A stretch of DNA of 64,000 nucleotides from Chaunax sp. Z400. Taxonomy: Eukaryota; Chordata; Actinopteri; Lophiiformes; Chaunacidae. The stretch is from assembly GCA_037577475.1 (NCBI GenBank), contig CM075187.1, positions 25,925,810 through 25,989,809 of the forward strand. The letters run 5' to 3'. Of this stretch, positions 32,901-44,432 are shown in pieces; position 1 is the first letter of the stretch, and every line of letters starts with the position of its first letter. The notes beneath the pieces are model-generated. The model saw only the letters and a list, made by a program, of their open reading frames with translations. It did no database searches and was not told where the DNA came from. Made by a program: the position numbers and the translations under genes.

Positions 32901-35900
32901 CACAAACCTATAGGCTCAATATAACAACAACACAAACCTATAGGCTCAGTATAACAACAACACAAACCTATAGGCTCAATATAACAACAACACAAACCTA
33001 TAGGCTCAAAATAACAACAACACAAACCTATAGGCTCAATATAACAACAACACAAACTATAGGCTCAATATAACAACAACACAAACCTATAGACTCAATA
33101 TAACAACAACACAAACCTATAGACTCAATATAACAACAACACAAACCTATAGGCTCAATATAACAACAACACAAACTATAGGCTCAATATAACAACAACA
33201 CAAACCTATAGGCTCAATATAACAACAACACAAACCTATAGGCTCAATATAACAACAACACAAACCTATAGGCTCAATATAACAACGACACAAACCTATA
33301 GGCTCAATATAACAACAACACAAACTATAGGCTCAATATAACAACACAAACCTATAGGCTCAATATAACAACAACACAAACCTATAGGCTCAATATAACA
33401 ACAACACAAACCTATAGGCTCAATATAACAACAACACAAACCTATAGGCTCAATATAACAACGACACAAACCTATAGGCTCAATATAACAACAACACAAA
33501 CCTATAGACTCAATATAACAACAACACAAACCTATAGGCTCGATATAACAACAACACAAACCTATAGGCTCAATATAACAACAACACAAACCTGTAGGCT
33601 CAATATAACAACAACACAAACCTATAGGCTCAATATAACAACACAAACCTATAGGCTCAATATAACAACAACACAAACCTATAGGCTCAATATAACAACA
33701 ACACAAACCTATAGGCTCAATATAACAACACAAACCTATAAGCTCAATATAACAACAACACAAACCTACAGGCTCAGTATAACAACAACACAAACCTATA
33801 GGCTCAATATAACAACAACACAAACCTATAGGCTCAATATAACAACAACACAAACCTATAGGCTCAATATAACAACAACACAAACCTATAGGCTCAATAT
33901 AACAACAACACAAACCTATAGGCTCAATATAACAACAACACAAACCTATAGGCTCAGTATAACAACAACACAAACCTATAGGCTCAATATAACAACAACA
34001 CAAACCTATAGGCTCAAAATAACAACAACACAAACCTATAGGCTCAATATAACAACAACACAAACTATAGGCTCAATATAACAACAACACAAACCTATAG
34101 ACTCAATATAACAACAACACAAACCTATAGACTCAATATAACAACAACACAAACCTATAGGCTCAATATAACAACAACACAAACTATAGGCTCAATATAA
34201 CAACAACACAAACCTATAGGCTCAATATAACAACAACACAAACCTATAGGCTCAATATAACAACAACACAAACCTATAGGCTCAATATAACAACGACACA
34301 AACCTATAGGCTCAATATAACAACAACACAAACTATAGGCTCAATATAACAACACAAACCTATAGGCTCAATATAACAACAACACAAACCTATAGGCTCA
34401 ATATAACAACAACACAAACCTATAGGCTCAATATAACAACAACACAAACCTATAGGCTCAATATAACAACGACACAAACCTATAGGCTCAATATAACAAC
34501 AACACAAACTATAGGCTCAATATAACAACAACACAAACCTATAGGCTCAATATAACAACGACACAAACCTATAGGCTCAATATAACAACAACACAAACTA
34601 TAGGCTCAATATAACAACAACACAAACCTATAGGCTCAATATAACAACGACACAAACCTATAGGCTCAATATAACAAAAACACAAACCTATAGGCTCAAT
34701 ATAACAACAACACAAACCTATAGGCTCAATATAACAAAAACACAAACCTATAGGCTCAATATAACAACAACACAAACCTATAGGCTCAATATAACAACAA
34801 CACAAACCTATAGGCTCAATATAACAACAGAAACCTACAGCATAATTATAGAAGTGGTAAATTACATCTAGATATGTAGAGTCGTAGATTAGAGTTTCAG
34901 TTTAAGTGTGATATTTCAGGATATTGGAAAATGTTTTTACCTGTATATGCATTTGGAAATACATCTTGCTACAGAGAGAGCATCTATGCTTTGCACTGGA
35001 AAAGCTTCTGGCCATTTACTAAAGTAATCAATGAAGACTGTCACACTGGTGTAGCCCTGCTGGGTCTCTGGGAAAGGTCCTGGTGAACAGAAGAGAAAGA
35101 CAGACAACAGGTCTCAAAGCGTGGAGAGAAATTAAACAAAAGACAAAAATATTTGATCAAATCAGTTGAGGCAAAAACCTATGAAGTCAATCCCAACAAT
35201 ATCCCAAGGTGCGTCCACTTTAATAGGCCGGACCGTCCTTGCCATGTTTTTATTCCTCTCTGTGTGCTGACAGGTCTCACATAATTTTATCTGAAACATC
35301 ATAAAGTTATAGTTAAGGTTAGCCAATATTATCATTATGTCCCAGAGATTATAACAGAACACTGAAGACATAAAAAATGTGCATACCCAATCCACTACGT
35401 CCTTGATGATCCCCAGCCAGTAGTACTTGCTCTGGATCCTGTGGACAGTCTTCTTTTGGCCCAGGTGATGACCGATATCATTAAAGTGGCATTCGAGAAA
35501 AATCTGCCTCTTCCTCTCAGCCTCTATCACCACCTCCCTCTTCTCTTCTTTCTTGGGTCCCACGTAGTACAGCTTGCCCTCTTAAATAAAGATGTAAATC
35601 TTTAGGTAGAGTTGAAACTGAAGTTATTCAACCTCCATTGTATATTAGGTTTATTGGTAAAATATACTATTTATCAGCTGTTTGCAACAACCAAATCACA
35701 CAAGAACAGTTTAAAGAGTTTATTCAGTTATTTTTTTTACATTCATCAAAAAATGCTACTTTTACTGACAACTGCAGTCTCAAAATTATTCAACCCTCTG
35801 AGCAGCATCCTTCATATGAGCACACATTTAAAAATAAGATATGTAAAAACACTGCGCCAACCTTCATAGACTTACTTTTGCAGTAAAGTCCCAAAGTTTT

Positions 35901-37163
35901 TTCTGTCAAGGCCTAAATTTACACGATGGATCCATTTACGAACTCAAAGACGTTCACCACTGATGATGACCTGAAAGCACAAGAAAAGTGGGCTCCAGTA
36001 GCTCAGACCCATCTAGAGAAGGGACAGAGGTTTTTTGATGCTGTTTTGTGGAATGATGGAACAAAACTGGAACTTTTAGGGTGTACGGATCACCTATATG
36101 TCTGGAGGAGGAAGAATGCAGGCGGTAGCGGTGGTTCTGTGATGCTCTGGGGCTGCTTTGCTTCCTCACTGTAAGCCCGCAGTGTGTAGAGGGTAAGATG
36201 ATTCCATCAAGTATCAGGAAATCCGAGAAGAAAACATCTCGCCATCTGTGAGGAATCTGAAGCTTGGTCGTCATTGGACGTTCCAAAAGGACAATTGATC
36301 CCAAGTCCACCAAGGCTTGATTTCAGAAGAAGTCGTGGATCATCCTAGAGTGGCCGTCACAGTCACCTGACTTGAATCCCATAGAAAATCTCTGGTGGGT
36401 TTTGAAGTAGGTGGTTGCAGCAGGTAAATCCAGGATTATCACAGAGCTGAAGGCTTTGTCCATGAGGAATGGGCTAAGATTGCTCAGGAATGCTGCCAGA
36501 AGTTGGTGTCTGGATATGCAACATGTTTGCAGCAGGTCATAACAGCTGAAGAGTCTCCACAAAGTACTAGACACACTTGCCATTAAGGGGTTGGATCATT
36601 TAGAGACTGCAGTGGTCAGTAAAAGTAAAATCTACTGTTATAATTGAGAGGAAAATTTGAAATATCTGTTGTATTAAGCTATTTAAACTGTTCTTTCGTG
36701 ATTTCATTATTCGAACAGCTGATGATTTGTAGATTTTGCGAATAAAACTATTATACAATGGGGTGAATAAATTAGCCTCAACTGTACAGCGCTAGATAAA
36801 CTGAGACATTCAGTCAATGAGCCGAATTTTCCTACAGGCTCCTATAGATGTATCTTAGGTTATGTCCTACAAGTTATACACCTTTTTTTAATAAAAATGT
36901 TTTTGAATGCTGACAGACGTCTACTGGAGCAGAACAGCGATGCATTCTCAGTGGTTTTTCTCTCGGTAAATTGAGGTTTTACAATAAGCCTTACCATCAG
37001 TGATGAATTTCTGGGCGTATCTTTTGAGATTCTTCTTTCGTAAAGGATTTATCGTCTGAGGAAAACAGCCTTTAGCCACAAAAGTGTAAATGTCACAGAG
37101 TTTGTTGGTGCTGGATTCAACCACCTCCTCCTCAGCCACTTGCAACGACTCCACGCTTAACAT
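29958..37163 (-). CDS. gin2: Domesticated gypsy-type integrase gene (GIN2-like)
   Basis: Eight minus-strand coding exons join in frame into 433 aa: 36995-37163 (ATG at 37161), 35387-35580, 35179-35290, 34941-35079, 31580-31634, 31236-31493, 31042-31158 and 29958-30215. The protein has an integrase H2C2 zinc-binding domain (His88, His95, Cys125, Cys128) followed by an rve-like core (WDIVGIDFIG, DYFSKWPEAF). Eight spliced exons with clean phases, and no LTRs, argue for a host gene rather than a live element. The core has Asp156, but the second catalytic Asp is Ala215 (VCAQNATFC) and the Glu position is Asp251, so strand transfer is unlikely. The C-terminus is Lys-rich (KKKNAKRR), possibly nuclear. 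The family is GIN1/GIN2; I favour GIN2 from recalled linkage to abcb9/ogfod2. Its role is unknown. Confidence 0.82.
32591..34836. repeat. 30-bp minisatellite array, about 75 units
   Basis: The unit is CAATATAACAACAACACAAA then CCTATAGGCT (30 bp), with some 29-, 27- and 24-bp variants. It fills intron 4 of the integrase gene almost to exon 4. Variant units recur 1008 bp apart (TAAGCTC at 32731 and 33739; CGACAC at 33463 and 34471), so a block of about 1 kb was duplicated in tandem. The CCTATAGG core is self-complementary. Since 30 is a multiple of three, the minus strand stays open over hundreds of codons as a Cys-rich decapeptide repeat; I treat this as an artefact. Confidence 0.97.
35606..36791 (+). 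mobile_element. Tc1-like transposon, dead, with both ends
   Basis: The ends match as inverted repeats: left GTTGAAACTGAAGTTATTCA..., right (inverse) GTTGAGGCTAATTTATTCAC..., both running into CCATTGTATA. The interior on the plus strand encodes pieces of a DDE transposase: KLELLGCTDHLYVWRRK, GGSVMLWGCFASS near 36120-36170, and SQSPDLNPIENLWW near 36355-36395. Frames are shifted and the N-terminal part is unreadable. It sits in intron 1 of the integrase gene, in the opposite orientation, 26 bp from exon 2. Confidence 0.85.
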
Positions 37164-37920
37164 TTCCGCCTAGACTTTATTAAAACAACACACAGCGATC
37201 ATGAATATGCTACTTGTAATTCAGCATAGTTAGCAGCAGTGCTATCTACCGCTAACGAAGATTAATCATCCAAAACAAAAGCACAGCAGGATGAAGGCTG
37301 CGTGCTCTCGTCTTCTTGCTCTTCTTCTCTTTTTGCATTTATTGCGTTGGTATCCATTTGTTTTATTGGCGCCCCCTTCTGGAAAGCAATGATACTTCTT
37401 CCTACCCTCATCAAAAGGATATAAAGGTTATAAATTTATTCAAATCTAAGGGGCGTTTGTCTCAAAGTCTGATGTTTGAACGTTTAGTTTTGAAATTCTA
37501 GGACGGAGTCATTAGCATGTTGCTGTGTTTTCATTTAATTCCATTAATTAGTGTAAATGTCAAGATTTTACCACGTAATGAGAAACAACATTCCTCCTGC
37601 ATTCATGAAACCTGACAGTATGACATAATTAATTGTTGGACAATAACTTTAACTATCTATGCTTGACTGCTATTAAAGTATGCACCAAATTTCCCTGACA
37701 TTGATGTATTTATATACAGTAATTTCCAAAAAAAAAAAAAAAAAGTATTATCAATAATATGCGGACCCTCCGATAAATTGGTTTTTTTGAGACTTTTATT
37801 TTGAAGACTTCGAACCGGAAGTGTGACGTTTTGCTGCTAACACTTAGCTGTGTTGTCTGTAAGCTACCAGTTTTGGTGATTACGTCTTCCTCCGTGTTTT
37901 ATTTGTTTATGTGAGTAGTT
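37164..37920. promoter_or_regulatory. Shared divergent promoter region, integrase gene / ogfod2
   Basis: Only 757 bp separate the two divergent start codons. A perfect ETS/GABP-type site ACCGGAAGTG lies at 37814-37823, followed at once by TGACGTT (CRE-like half-site), about 100 bp before the ogfod2 ATG. No TATA box is evident near either gene. That the region acts bidirectionally is inferred from the spacing. Confidence 0.5.
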
Positions 37921-40900
37921 ATGACAAGCCGAAATCCACAGTTTTATATTTGTGATTGTTTCACAACTGAAAATATTTTCCTGGAGGAGTACAAGCTCCA
38001 TGTCTGCTTTGTGTCGGAGCAGCAGTTCAGACTGGACTACCAAGCTGTGAGTAGAACCCAACTACCAGCTGTGTGGAATGACATAACATCTGTTTGTAAA
38101 TCGTGTAAACTCCGCTGACTGACTAGTGTGTGCTTTATGTTAATTGTTGCTGCGCAGCTGCTTCGGAGTCTTGGTTGTGTGACGGAGCATCAGTATGAGG
38201 ACGTGCTGAACAGGGTAAGAAAATATTTAAACTGTGTGACCATGAAATGACAAATGTCTTTAAGTTTGCTTTTATTAAGAAATACTAATACTAGTGCTGC
38301 TATAATGACTATTATAATACTGCTGTAGTTACAGCCACTTATATGTTTGAAATTTAATAATTATATTAAGTAATTTGAGTAAAATAAAAGTAAAAAATAT
38401 CCAATATTCACTTATTCTTCACTACTTTGGTGGTTTTCTTACCCCTCTGTGACTAAAGCCAGTATTTATGGGGTTTGGACTGTTGGTAGAACTTAGCAAG
38501 ACACCTCAAGTAGAGCTGGACCAATCAATAGGCCATGCTGAAATATCGGCAATATTGCAAGATTATTGGCATTTCATGTGTAAATATTTCACTACAGACA
38601 TGGCAATCTAGGCTGACATGGCATTTAGAAGCAATGTCATCATCACACATGTAGATTTATACAATGTACCATGTCTGGCAATGTATACAGCATATAGGTC
38701 ACAGTTTAAACTAGATGACACTAAGTAGCGCATAACTCCAACAAAGTCCAACAGTCCACTTTAACTCTATCAAGCCAATCCAAAATCAAACTCATAGCTC
38801 TGTAACCATAATTTAAGGTTACTGGATTTGTAATAGCCAAACATTAACTCTTGTGGATCCACATTTTTATTTTCATCTGCACCAAATTGCACACACTCAT
38901 AGATACCTGCCATGTAAATGTGCCAGATCCTTGTGTTATTTCCTGAGAAATTAAAGAAAATGTAGAAAAATACCCTATCTTGCAATGTTAGAGGGACTAA
39001 ATAAAAATCCTGGATCTGCACAGAAATTTAATGTGGTCTATTCCTGCCCAAGAACCATCCTCCCATCATATTTTATGGATTATTATTATTAGTCAGTAAT
39101 TTTTGCGTAATACGGCCAACAAACCAACCAATAAAGAAACAAACGGAGAGGAGTGAAAACATTACCTCCTTGGCAGAGGTAACAAAGATAATGTGGTGGC
39201 GGACAGTGGCGTAGTCAAAGAAAGACGAGGAGACTTTGGCTTGCAGTCCACGGGATCATTTAATGTCATTTCAATATCCTCCAAACATGATGAATGACAC
39301 GATCGACACAATAGCCACTCTGCTGCAGTTTTATACCTTCTAATACACACATCATCGCTCAGTAGACTAACAGGGTCACTTTGGCCTTGCAACACACACT
39401 CATATAGCGATCTTACATGACGTCTCAATATTTGGCATAACCTTCTGGCTCCTTGTCTGTTCCCGTCACAAACAGCTCTATGATAAGAGCTGTCCACAGA
39501 AAGTTACAGCATCATGATATTGAAGGATTGAAGGACATGTCCTAATTTGAACCATTGTCCAAACAGCTCTTGTTGTTCACACTCTCTTACTCATGTAGCT
39601 CTTTGTTATCATTAAAACTCCTTACGATAAAAATCAGAGAGATCTTATGAAGATACTTTGTTCATCTTATGTGTTAATGTTAAAATACTGCAATCAGCTA
39701 ATATATATTGTCTGATTTATATTTTCTTTAAACTCACTGATATCAAAGACAATATTGACCTCAAATTTCCACCCGAGGTCTGGCTGCAATTAGTAGACTT
39801 TACTTTTGACTCTGGGGAAACTTTGATGGACTTTTTTCACTCTTCAATCATTTTATAGACCAATTTATTATTTATGGCCAGTTAAATCAATAATTAAAAA
39901 AAGGACTGCTGGTGGCAGTGTTATTCTCATACCTCAGATGACAAATAATATGTAACCGTGTGGACACATTTTAAAGGTTACCTGACTGGCCTCAAGAGAA
40001 AGAGGCTTAGAAGAGAATCAAGCAAAGATAGCAGAGGATACAGTTAGGTCCACACCTCACGGCCCCTTGTTATGACATAAGATAATGAAGTTGTGATCAC
40101 AAGAAACATGAGGTGACTCACGTAGGGCTACATCACCACTAGACTGTAACTGAACTGCATGGCTCCTCTGTTTAGGTTTCTCAGGAGGTGGACAGGCGAC
40201 GGCGTCTTGGTGTGACGTCTGCTGAGCGAGCTGTTGCTATAAAAGAGGTGTACCAGCCTCTCCATCCTCACGTCTACCATCTGCAGGTATTTGTCAGACG
40301 CTGCTAATGGTGTCACTGGTAATGACATTCACACCTCGTTAAGATGCTGCGCACCACCTCTCCTCAGGAGTCCTACCTCGCTCCAAAGTTCAAGCAGATC
40401 GTCGAGTTCTGTCAAGGCAGGGACACAAGTGAAGATCTCTTTGACCTTTTGGGGGAAGAGGCAGGTGAGCTGGACAACACTTTCATTTGGTCTTGATGGC
40501 TTCGGTGACATCAGAGAGCCCATAATGCTAACAGGTCTTTGTTAAAACAGGTGGAAGTACAAGGAGTGATAAGTTTATGGCCTATTGTAGACATAGCCCG
40601 CTTTAAAAAGCCTTGCTGTTTTGAGTGTGGAGTGTTTGTCCGGAGCGTAACGTAAAAAGCTATTTCATATATCTCCAACAAACTGTTCATACACATCAAC
40701 CACATGCTGCCTTTTTTGCTATTTAGAAGTTTTTACCTTTTTTTTATTTTTTGCGTCCCACGGCAACAACTTATACCTGTTTTTAAGAAAAGAGTGAGGT
40801 TGGTTTTTGAAGCACATCTTGTAAACTGTGTAATCTTTCTTTGTCAAGGTGCACATGTTTACCAGCCAGGAATGATATGAAGCATGTCTCTGTTGTTAAG

Positions 40901-43900
40901 AAGTCTTTCTGCAGTGTGAGACATGTTTGATCCATTTTTCTAAATACTCCTCCTCTCAATCCTCTAAATGAAGGTTTTGTAAATCGTTCTTCCTGAAAGA
41001 CAATCTCACAGTAATTTATTAGATTTTGAATGTGATTTGGTCAATTATTTTTTCTCAAGTGTGATGTGGCTCGTTAAATTTAATTTATTTCCCCCTTTGA
41101 GTCAGTGGGGTCTATTAAATTTCATCTTGTTCTAAATTTGATCTTTTCTTTGTAAATGTAGTTTGTCCTGTTATGCTTTATCTCTCTTTTCAGGAATATA
41201 GATATTCTACAACATTCTACATATTTTTTTTATATTTTATTATAATGCATTTTCATAATTAGACGACGACGTTATTTATTCCCATCTTTCTGTTGAAGCA
41301 GCTCGGGTGTACCGCTTCCCTGTGTTTGAGAAAAGCTTCTGTGCGGAGTTGGTGGAGGAGCTGGAACACTTTGAGCAGTCCTCCGCCCCTAAAGGAAGAC
41401 CCAACACCATGAACCACTATGGGGTAATGCATCCACTCCTATAGGCTGAGATGAAGTATGAAATATAAAAGGTACATGATGGATTATCTAAGAAATTCAA
41501 AGAAAGTCAGGTCTCATTTCAGACGAACACACATGCACTCTATTATTTAAAATTAATTGCTCTATATGGTTGTTGGGATTAGGAGCTGAAACCTTGAATT
41601 AGGAAGCTAAAAACAAAAAAGCCATGAAAGAGCTCTGACTTTTGTCTAGTTGTGAGAAGGTCAGAGAGTTAAACGTGTTTTACATCATCTTATAAATCTG
41701 TTTATTCATGATATTCTTCCCTCTGATCCAGATCCTCCTCAATGAACTGGGCTTTGACGAGGGCTTTATCACGCCCCTCCGTGAGTGCTACCTGCGTCCC
41801 CTCACCTCTCTGCTGTACCCGGACTGTGGGGGGCGCTGTCTGGACAGCCACAAGGCCTTTGTTGTCAAGTATGACATGAATGAAGACCTGGACCTGAGCT
41901 ACCACTACGACAACGCAGAGGTCACTCTGAATGTTTCACTGGGCAAGGACTTCACTGATGGAAACCTTTATTTTGGAGACATGAAACAGGTGAATGTTTG
42001 CTTCTATACTTATAGTACTATTAGTACTGCTACAATTATACTACATGTAGCAATATGTAATAGTTGTGTACTTTTTTAAAAACAATATCAACCAAAAACA
42101 GGACATTTTAGACAGTTGAATAAATGACGTATTATTGTGACGATAAGAATAACCTAAAACTTTGTAGAACTTGGTTGTGCATTATTGGAGCATTCATGGT
42201 GTATTATAAAGCACTCCTAATGCTTTCTGCTGCATTATGTCAACAGGTGTAAAACATTATAGATGAGACTTGTTATAAGTTTATTTTATTGATGCTCTTG
42301 ACTAGTCATAAACTAGAGGTTGACTGATGGGGCTCATAAGACATGACAACCTATACTCACCTATACACAGCTCAACAATCAACTGTGGCAAGGATGCATG
42401 TTATTGTAGTTCCTACAGTATCATCAGTTACTTTTCTTTAAGTACATCATCTAGGATTTATAACTTGATAACTTAAGTAGACATGTTTTACTTGTAACTC
42501 TCTGCATTTAGCAATTTTACAAAATAATCACTTATAATACATCATATAGTCTTTAAGATCAATGATGCTTGATAGCTGACAGGAATAATACACTGCATGA
42601 ATCTGGTGAAACTTCCTGTTTTTCTTTTTGTATCAAAATATATTTAGAAAAAAAGATACTGCATTGGGAGTTTTTTCCAATATCATTCACACCTATTTAA
42701 CACCAATGACATGAAATCAAATCAAATCAAATGTTATGATTATGCATGCATCAATATGTACTTCACTGTACTTAACACATACAATGATAACATATCAGTG
42801 TGGATGGATCAGTGTATGGATTATGGATTATTATAACACTACAGTTGATTGTTGAGGTGAGCATAAATGAGTATAGGTAGTCATAATGTCTTGTATGCCC
42901 CATCAGTCAGCCAACCTCTAGTTTATATAGTAAAGATCATCCATAAGACACTTGATCCTATAATTATTTGTAAATCAGGTCTATATGTTTTAGGACTGTT
43001 GTTATAGTGCATCAGAAAGCATTATGTGTTTTTAAGTGTAGCTAGTAAGTATTATGAATGCATTATAATACATTATCTATGCCCCCAATACCCACTGAGG
43101 ATGTAGTGATGTCATAGAAAGTGTTACTGAAAAGCAATTTGTTTATTATTATTATTATTGTTATTATTATTATTATTATATCCTTTATTTTACCAGGTAA
43201 AATCCTCATTGAGATTAAAAATCTCTTATCCAAGAGTGACCTGGCCAAGAGAGCAGTGCAGAAACTGCTACAACAAATAAATAGACATAATACAATACAT
43301 ACATATACATATATGTGTCTATATATATATAAGATAATACCAACTGATCTTTAATAACACATAACCATTAAATAAAAGGATAACAGATAAAAGAAACAAT
43401 TGTTGGGGGGACTCATCAAACAAATTTTCCATAATACAGTAATGTAAATGAGTTTGTTTGTTTTTTGGGATCGTCATAAGGAGACGATTATTAAGTTAAT
43501 TTCTAGCAAAAAGATTCATATTCAGGACGACTTTTGTTTGCTCTGTGTCTGTGAAATTTACCCATTAAGTTATTTTTCATGTTGAAATGTCGAAACTGAA
43601 ATAAATTCCTGTCCAAAACACACTTGATGAGATGTAATCATGAAAAAAAAAGCATGTAGCTGAGTGTGACAGAATGTACATTCATCAAATCTTTAAAATG
43701 TCTTATTACATGGGTAGTACAGAAAATACAGAATTTAAAAGGATCATGAAACCTTTATTTCTCTTTCACTGACTTTTAGACTATTGTACCTGTGGGAATG
43801 TTCCTAGTTATAGAAATAAATTGTTTGTATTTCACAGTAGACAAGCTAAACTGGAAGAACAACAAATGTCAAGAGATTACCAACTTTATCGCAGATGCAA

Positions 43901-44402
43901 AAGTCACTTTTATATGCTTTTAATTATGCTGATAAATGGTGATAATATAAGATTGCCTGTTGCAGTGAAGAAATATTGTAATTGAATTCCATTAGAAACC
44001 TGAAACTCCCTAATTGTTATTAAAGTATAGTTAAAATTTGCAGAACATTTTGATGATATCATTTTCATACAAAAAAGCCAAATCATGTCTAAAGTTAATG
44101 TTCTTTTGTTGTTGTTGTTTTTTTGGCCCCTGCAGGTGCCTTTAAGTGAGACGGAGTGTTCAGAGGTTGAACACAGGGTGACAGAGGGCCTCCTCCATCG
44201 TGGCCAACAAATGCACGGGGCGTTGCCCATCTCCTCCGGCCAAAGGTGGAACCTCATCATCTGGATGAGAGCCTCACAGGAGCGGAACAAACTGTGCCCC
44301 ATGTGCAACAAGAGGCCAACACTGATGGAAGGGGAGGGCTTTGCTGACGGCTTCACCAAAGAGTCTTACACACAGCTGAACACTTCATGTGTGCTGACGT
44401 GA
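37921..44402 (+). CDS. ogfod2: OGFOD2, 2-oxoglutarate/Fe(II) oxygenase
   Basis: Seven plus-strand exons splice in frame: 37921-38046, 38158-38214, 40176-40286, 40344-40464, 41302-41423, 41732-41989 and 44136-44402 (TGA 44400-44402). They give 353 aa, close to 350 in human. The C-terminal half is a prolyl-hydroxylase-like double-stranded beta-helix. The iron ligands are His237 and Asp239 (in SYHYDNAEVTLNVSLG) with a distal His292 (HRGQQMHG), and Arg302 in GQRWNLIIW is the likely 2-oxoglutarate anchor, so the enzyme looks active. The physiological substrate is not established to my knowledge. FEQSSAPKGRPNTMNHYG and NKLCPMCNKRP are family signatures. The exon 4 acceptor (CGTTAAG) has a poor pyrimidine tract. 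A polyadenylation signal AATAAA is at 44427-44432. Confidence 0.96.
38505..38700. repeat. Interspersed repeat in ogfod2 intron 2
   Basis: AGAGCTGGACCAATCAATAG and GAAATATCGGCAATATTGC resemble the TAGAGGTCGACCGATATATCGG-type repeat common in fish. It is strongly diverged and non-coding. Confidence 0.4.
38900..39182 (+). repeat. GGCAGAGG-type dispersed repeat (fullest copy)
   Basis: From ATGTAAATGTGCCAGATCC through ATACCCTATCTTGCAATG, TAAATAAAAATCCTGGATC, CAACCAATAAAGAAACAAAC and GTGAAAACATTACCTCCTTG to GCAGAGGTAA. It lies in ogfod2 intron 2. Copies or pieces occur at 21330, 22130, 24690-25230 and 47380. Confidence 0.6.
42308..42932. mobile_element. MITE-like element with about 80-bp inverted ends
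   Basis: The left end ATAAACTAGAGGTTGACTGA then TGGGGC, and the right end (inverse) ATAAACTAGAGGTTGGCTGA, match imperfectly through CCTATACTCA and CTCAACAATCAACTGT. The interior is AT-rich with no ORF. It lies in ogfod2 intron 6. Confidence 0.7.
43135..43390 (+). repeat. (TTA)n plus short repeat of the 15640 family
   Basis: A TTATTATTG microsatellite leads into CCTTTATTTTACCAGGTAAA, ATCCTCATTGAGATTAAAAA and GTGACCTGGCCAAGAG. The same type, in a younger-looking copy, is inserted in the LINE at 15640-15830. Confidence 0.55.
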
Positions 44403-44432
44403 CGTGTCCCGCTTCTACAGGCCTTTAATAAA

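Noticed and set aside
32591..34805. Long minus-strand ORFs made of a Cys-rich decapeptide repeat
   Set aside because: They follow from a 30-bp DNA unit whose length is divisible by three; frame breaks occur exactly at the 29-bp units. There is no signal peptide, domain or splice context.
32591..34836. CRISPR-like regular array
   Set aside because: Units are contiguous, with no unique spacers, in a vertebrate intron; this is a minisatellite.
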